Assembly: GCF_011393025.1 (NCBI RefSeq)
Contig: NZ_JAAOEO010000006.1
Span: 248,001 to 312,000, forward strand
From: Neobacillus terrae
GTDB lineage: Bacteria; Bacillota; Bacilli; Bacillales; Cytobacillaceae
Direction: 5' to 3'
DNA: 64,000 nucleotides
The stretch's first letter is position 1, and each line of letters opens with the position of its first letter. Made by a program: the position numbers and the translations under genes. The notes below the pieces were generated by a model. It did no database searches and was not told where the DNA came from. It saw only the letters and a program-made list of their open reading frames with translations. Positions 60,427 through 64,000 of this stretch are shown piece by piece.

Positions 60427-60918
60427 TTATGTTTTTATGTTCAAATCTCTTCTGGTAACTGGCTGGTATTCAGGAAATTTTTTTACAGAAATCGAACCAT
60501 CTGCTTCGAGATAGACCTTGTCTACTTCATTAAAAGAAAATATGCTTAGCTTCCTTAATGATTCTTTCAATTGGGCAAGGTCTATATCACATTTTTCCAG
60601 TGCATGTTTATCAATTATTCCATTTTCTATTAAAAGAACTTTATCTCCACTCATAATCTTTTCAAATTTATCTGAATGGTCCATGAGCTTATCAAATATT
60701 ATTTTTATGACACACCATAACAGAAGTGCTGCCAGGATATAATACCATTTTACTTTGCTGTCATATAAGCCATTTCCGAAGATTTCAGAAAGCATGATGC
60801 TCCATATAAAATCAATCGGAGTTATATTTTTAAGTCCTTTTACACCTGAAACTTTTAAGCAAAAAAGAAGTGCTGCAAAACCCATTATAAGTTTTAAAAG
60901 AATGATTACCAGTTCCAT
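60427..60918 (-). CDS. DUF421 domain membrane protein
   Basis: A 163-residue protein: two or three N-terminal hydrophobic helices followed by the cytoplasmic-looking YetF-type domain with LLIENGIIDKHALEKCDIDL and a final VYLEADGSISVKK strand. DUF421 members such as YetF and YrbG are linked to spore or membrane functions, but biochemistry is undefined. It is shorter than the usual 200-plus residues. ATG at 60918 follows AGAGGG. Confidence 0.85.
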   Translation of the reverse strand: MELVIILLKLIMGFAALLFCLKVSGVKGLKNITPIDFIWSIMLSEIFGNGLYDSKVKWYYILAALLLWCVIKIIFDKLMDHSDKFEKIMSGDKVLLIENGIIDKHALEKCDIDLAQLKESLRKLSIFSFNEVDKVYLEADGSISVKKFPEYQPVTRRDLNIKT

Positions 60919-61078
60919 TATTTCACCCTCTTATCTTTTTGGTTACTTTCGTGTAGTTTCTCCCTAATGATTTTTTACCCTTGCCATTTGACAATAAACA
61001 AAGCTGCCACCAGGTTCTATGGAAAGTTAACCAGATATAGGAATAAAGAACTTAATGATTCTCCTCATTCAGATTGAT

Positions 61079-61654
61079 TTAATGATCGGTATGAACAACT
61101 ATTCTATCTCTTCTAAATTGATGTTGTTCCCATTCTTCCCTTAACAGCCCCATTCTGATGGAGTCATAGTAATTACCATTATAGAAACGAACCTTGCGAA
61201 TCCTTGCTTCAAGAATCATCCCTATTTTTCCTCCAAGTTTCATCATCCGCTTATTTCCTGACCAGGTGGTGAATCCAACCCTAACTAAAGGCATGGTGTT
61301 GAATAAATGATCTATCCACATTTTGAATGCTCTGGTTCCATATCCGCCGTTCCAATACTCGGGTTTATAAATGACAATCCCCATTTCAAGCCATTTTGAA
61401 GGCTTATGTTCCCAGTAATAATTAACCGCTCCTATAATATTCCCTTCAGCGACAATTACCCAGCGGTGATCCTGATTTATCCAATAATTCTTCTCAAGAA
61501 TAAATTGCTCATATGTTAAGGCCTTGTGTTCAAAGTAAGGAGCATCCCACTTTTTCCATTCCGGAGATGATTCTTTAAAAGCTAGCTCCCAGATAGCTCG
61601 CAAATCTTCCTCCATAATTGGCCGGATGGTCAGTTCATTATCTTTGTAATTCAT
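61079..61654 (-). CDS. GNAT-family acetyltransferase (RimL-like)
   Basis: A 191-residue GNAT of the RimJ/RimL group: LTIRPIMEEDLRAIWELAF at the start, IVIYKPEYWNGGYGTRAFKM with the cofactor loop (G-G-Y-G), and GGKIGMILEARIRKVRFYNG with SIRMGLLREEW at the end. Members acetylate N-termini of ribosomal proteins or small molecules. Start ATG at 61654 follows GGGGG. Confidence 0.88.
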   Translation of the reverse strand: MNYKDNELTIRPIMEEDLRAIWELAFKESSPEWKKWDAPYFEHKALTYEQFILEKNYWINQDHRWVIVAEGNIIGAVNYYWEHKPSKWLEMGIVIYKPEYWNGGYGTRAFKMWIDHLFNTMPLVRVGFTTWSGNKRMMKLGGKIGMILEARIRKVRFYNGNYYDSIRMGLLREEWEQHQFRRDRIVVHTDH

Positions 61655-61735
61655 GTTATAACCCCCTTAGTTTCTGTTTTCAACAAATATTGAAATTTTC
61701 CTTTATTTTTTAAAAATTTGACTCTGTGTTGATTT

Positions 61736-61940
61736 TCGCTCACGGCGCTCGCTTTCCACGGGCGATCCGGGAGCTTGTAAAACTACAGCGCCAAGCCCCT
61801 CGGGATCGCTTCATCCCTAACGTTCAAGTAAAGGGCGCTTCCATTCATCTTTCTCCTCGGCGCCTTGCACCTGCGGGGTCTCTCATGGCCCGCTTTACCA
61901 GCTGAAGTCTCACGCTTTCCGATCCAATCAACATAGCTCA
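61736..61940 (+). repeat. Type B dispersed repeat
   Basis: About 200 bp beginning CGCTCGCTTTCCACGGGCGA, with CAGCGCCAAGCCCCTCGGGA in the middle and TCCAATCAACATAG at the end. The same order of words occurs at 63216-63470 and on the opposite strand near 53866-54100. No gene lies in 61655-62170; an open frame on the minus strand across this element (61783-62085) is a repeat by-product. Confidence 0.7.
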
Positions 61941-62170
61941 AAAACAACAATATTCCTCCACCCACCCTAAATTTCGAACCAATTTCCTCTCGTTTTTGTC
62001 TGATAATTGCAGAGAAAAAGGGGTGAGTGATTGTCAGAGATGGTCCAAAAGGATGAACAAAACAAAGATTATTCATTTGAATCATTGGTAAATGGGAAAA
62101 GTCGATAATGATTGATTAAACAGATTAATAAAAAGAGGCCCCGCTGGAAACCAGGACCATAATAATCTTC

Positions 62171-62677
62171 TTATAAAAACTTTGTAATGAAAATATCATC
62201 TGCATATTGGTTTTCACCCAGCTTGGCGTGGCGTTTTTTCCGTCCCTCCTCCTCAAACCCCATTGTCTTATATAAGTGCATGGCACGAGGGTTGTTGGAA
62301 AATACCTCTAGTGAGATCTTCTCGTATTTTCCTTGCTTTATAGCCCATTCCAATAGGATTGTGATTAGCTTCTTTCCGATTCCCTTATTCGTATACGCTT
62401 CCTGTATACTCATACCAAACATTCCCTGATGGCTGAACTTTTTTCGTGTAGAAGGACTAAAGTTTAGCATGCCAACAATCTCGCCGTCTGTTTCCGCCAC
62501 AATCAGCAAGCCCTCTTTTTCCTGCTTCTTTATCCACTCTCTTTCCTGTTCAACAGTTGTTGTTAACTCCTCTAAACTAGTAGCAAAAAATTGAGGATTT
62601 TCTCCCAAGACCTTTTTGGTATGCGTAATAAGTTGTTCTGCATCTTCTGCTGTGCCGATCCGGATGGTTGCCTCCAT
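62171..62677 (-). CDS. GNAT-family N-acetyltransferase
   Basis: A 168-residue GNAT: MFGMSIQEAYTNKGIGKKLI holds the acetyl-CoA loop (N-K-G-I-G-K), and NNPRAMHLYKTMGFEEEG the end of the fold, closest in style to Bacillus RimI/PhnO-like proteins. Acceptor unknown. Start ATG at 62677 behind GGAGGAGGGGG. Confidence 0.88.
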   Translation of the reverse strand: MEATIRIGTAEDAEQLITHTKKVLGENPQFFATSLEELTTTVEQEREWIKKQEKEGLLIVAETDGEIVGMLNFSPSTRKKFSHQGMFGMSIQEAYTNKGIGKKLITILLEWAIKQGKYEKISLEVFSNNPRAMHLYKTMGFEEEGRKKRHAKLGENQYADDIFITKFL

Positions 62678-62927
62678 ATAAGCCCCCTCCTCCCTAACAT
62701 CTAAATATTTACTTAAGAATTACGTACAGGAAGTAAATTTTCCTTCTTTTTATAGAATTTTTAACCGCCAGCTAATTTAGTATCTGTAAAAAATAGGAAA
62801 AATTAGAGTATCTTATTCTTAAAAACTATGTTATCCTTAGTTGAATGACCAATACAAATGTTATATAGGGTCGTATTAGACTTTTCTGAGTCGGCTCCCC
62901 CTTATAATGGGAAGGAGAGTAATAATT

Positions 62928-63164
62928 ATGTCGACCGACCACACGAGAAGCATGTTAGAAACGATGAAGTTATATCATCAATCCAAAATTGTTCAGACCT
63001 ATTCACAGGACCAATCTCAAATTCTTTCCGTCCGTTATATCCCAGAAACCAACTGTTTTGAGGTTACTTTTTTTAAGATCAATGTCACCAAAACCTTTCC
63101 AGATATTATATCCACCATGAAGGCAATAGATAGTGCCATGAGAAATGAGTATCCTCTAATTTAA
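62928..63164 (+). CDS. Small cytosolic protein of unknown function
   Basis: A 78-residue acidic/basic mixed protein, ATG at 62928 following GGAAGGAGAG. It predicts a helix, then beta strands ILSVRYIPETNCFEVTFF and a final helix TMKAIDSAMRNEY. No family is recognised. It ends inside its own terminator hairpin. Confidence 0.6.
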   Translation: MSTDHTRSMLETMKLYHQSKIVQTYSQDQSQILSVRYIPETNCFEVTFFKINVTKTFPDIISTMKAIDSAMRNEYPLI

Positions 63165-63182
63165 GTAGAGGATACTTTTTTG
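63148..63182 (+). terminator. Terminator overlapping the end of the small gene
   Basis: Stem AGTATCCTCT / AGAGGATACT followed by six T residues. The stop codon at 63162-63164 lies in the loop. Confidence 0.85.
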
Positions 63183-63215
63183 TTAAGCTCCGTTTAGCTT
63201 GATTGTTGGTTTTAG

Positions 63216-63470
63216 CTCCAAGACTCTCGCTTTCCGCGGGGGTTCGGAAGCCTGTCAAACTTCATCGCCTAGCCCCTCGAGGTAGCTTCAGTCCTGAAGT
63301 TGAAGTAAAAGAACGACTTTATCGTCAGGCCCTCCAGCGCTTGTCGTGGCTGAATTATGTACTTATGTTCTTCTTTCTCCTCGCACCAAAGCTCCTGATG
63401 AGATTCCCCTGAACCGCTTTCCCCACTGGAGTATCGTGTCCTTCCTCTTCAATCAACATAGTTAAAAATC
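63216..63470 (+). repeat. Type B dispersed repeat
   Basis: About 250 bp with CTCTCGCTTTCCGCGGG, GGTTCGGAAGCCTGTCAAAC, AGCCCCTCGAGGTAGC and the end TTCAATCAACATAG, in the same order as the copies near 61736 and 53866. The gap 63183-63512 contains no gene. Confidence 0.7.
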
Positions 63471-63513
63471 AAAAATGTACTTTAACACAGCCTTTTGTTA
63501 AATAGGGATTGTT

Positions 63514-63543
63514 TAAAAAAAGACCGCATTCAATGACGGTCCA
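63514..63543 (-). terminator. Terminator of the Nramp pseudogene
   Basis: Stem GACCG..ATT / AAT..CGGTC followed by seven T residues on the minus strand, just after the stop codon at 63549. Confidence 0.75.
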
Positions 63544-63548
63544 TTCCA

Positions 63549-64000
63549 CTAAAATATTAATCTGTATAACAGAAGAAGATTTAATCCTACAACCAGAATG
63601 GCAATCATCCAGGCTAGGATTTTTGTTATAGTTCGATTGACTAGTTCGCCCATCAATTCTTTTTGCTGGTAAAAATAATCAAAGGTACAATGGCAAAAGC
63701 AATTCCGAAGGATAGAACTACCTGACTCATAACAAGAGCGTTTGATGCATTTACGCCAAAGCCTATAATACATAAAGGCGGAATTATGGTGATTACCCGG
63801 CGCAGGTATATAGGAATACTTTTTTTAACAAACCCCTGCATAATTACATCACCGGACAAGGTCCCTACTGAAGAACTGGACAACCTGCAATAAGCAATCC
63901 TCCTCCGAAGAAAATCGCTGAATAAGGACCAATCAGCTTGCCAAATTGGTGATAGGCAGCCTGCAAATCATCAACATGGAGACCTTTGCTGTGAAAAAGA
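63549..64000 (-). pseudogene. Nramp-family metal transporter (mntH-like), frameshifted and cut by the window edge
   Basis: The C-terminal third of an Nramp divalent metal transporter can be read in three frames on the minus strand: GPYSAIFFGGGLLIAG (to 63886), SGDVIMQGFVKKSIPIYLRR through VVLSFGIAFAIVPLIIFTSK (63883-63653), then ELMGELVNRTITKILAWMI to the stop at 63549. Two single-base losses explain both shifts: one at about 63884-63886 and one in the A5 run at about 63650-63656. Sequencing error, especially in the homopolymer, is possible; if not, the gene is inactive. Intact family members import Mn(II). Confidence 0.8.

Noticed and set aside
61783..62085. 100-codon minus-strand open frame
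   Set aside because: It spans a dispersed repeat and has no ribosome binding site or family likeness.
1..64000. rRNA, tRNA, prophage or intact insertion sequence
   Set aside because: I looked for rRNA-like blocks, CCA-ended cloverleaf words, phage structural genes and transposase genes and found none that I could support.

Overview
The window is chromosomal DNA from an endospore-forming member of the Bacillaceae. Evidence: AGGAGG-type ribosome binding sites with many TTG and GTG starts, moderate-to-low GC, an SspH-type spore protein gene, a GerPA/GerPF-like gene, a sporulenol-type squalene-hopene cyclase, a des-desK-desR cold-response operon and a preQ1-I riboswitch ahead of queuosine genes. 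I cannot name the genus. I see no rRNA, tRNA, CRISPR array, prophage or intact insertion sequence.

Layout. 1-9.2 kb holds miscellaneous genes: a spore-protein-like gene, a lipoprotein, a decayed SulP transporter, an FMN reductase, GNAT acetyltransferases, DUF1206 and M50 membrane proteins and a lone SDR. 9.2-47.7 kb is one continuous minus-strand catabolic island. 47.9-53.6 kb holds a GNAT, squalene-hopene cyclase, sspH, a lipoprotein and queC-queD-queE. 54.2-57.1 kb is desR, desK and des. 57.3-62.7 kb carries small membrane-protein genes (DUF2243, CtaG-like, EamA, DoxX, DUF421) and acetyltransferases. The right edge is a frameshifted Nramp (mntH-type) gene that runs off the window.

The island is the main feature. 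It encodes a complete LIV-type ABC importer, four acyl-CoA synthetases, four acyl-CoA dehydrogenases, five SDRs, an enoyl-CoA hydratase, a 3-hydroxyacyl-CoA dehydrogenase, a thiolase, two MaoC/HTD-type dehydratase subunits, three hotdog thioesterases, an alpha/beta esterase, a phosphotriesterase-like lactonase, an MBL hydrolase, an Fe-alcohol dehydrogenase, an aldehyde dehydrogenase, a KPR-type reductase, a class II aldolase-like protein and an R2-like ligand-binding oxidase with all metal and crosslink residues. It also encodes, as separate proteins, both halves of the animal ACAD10/ACAD11 system: an APH-fold kinase and an ACAD11-type dehydrogenase. My inference is that the island imports and degrades oxygenated or branched acyl compounds, including 4-hydroxy acids (possibly delivered as lactones), to acetyl/propionyl-CoA-level products. 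The actual substrate cannot be read from the sequence.

Regulation. Four near-identical palindromes (consensus ATACYAACYRGTWGGTAT) sit upstream of four operons of the island, one of which ends in a TetR-family gene, so one autoregulated TetR regulon is likely. Two intergenic arrays inside the island (18.6 and 28.4 kb) repeat a CTACA/TGTAG anchor at an exact 21-bp period. I do not recognise these. Several other intergenic gaps hold families of dispersed repeats.
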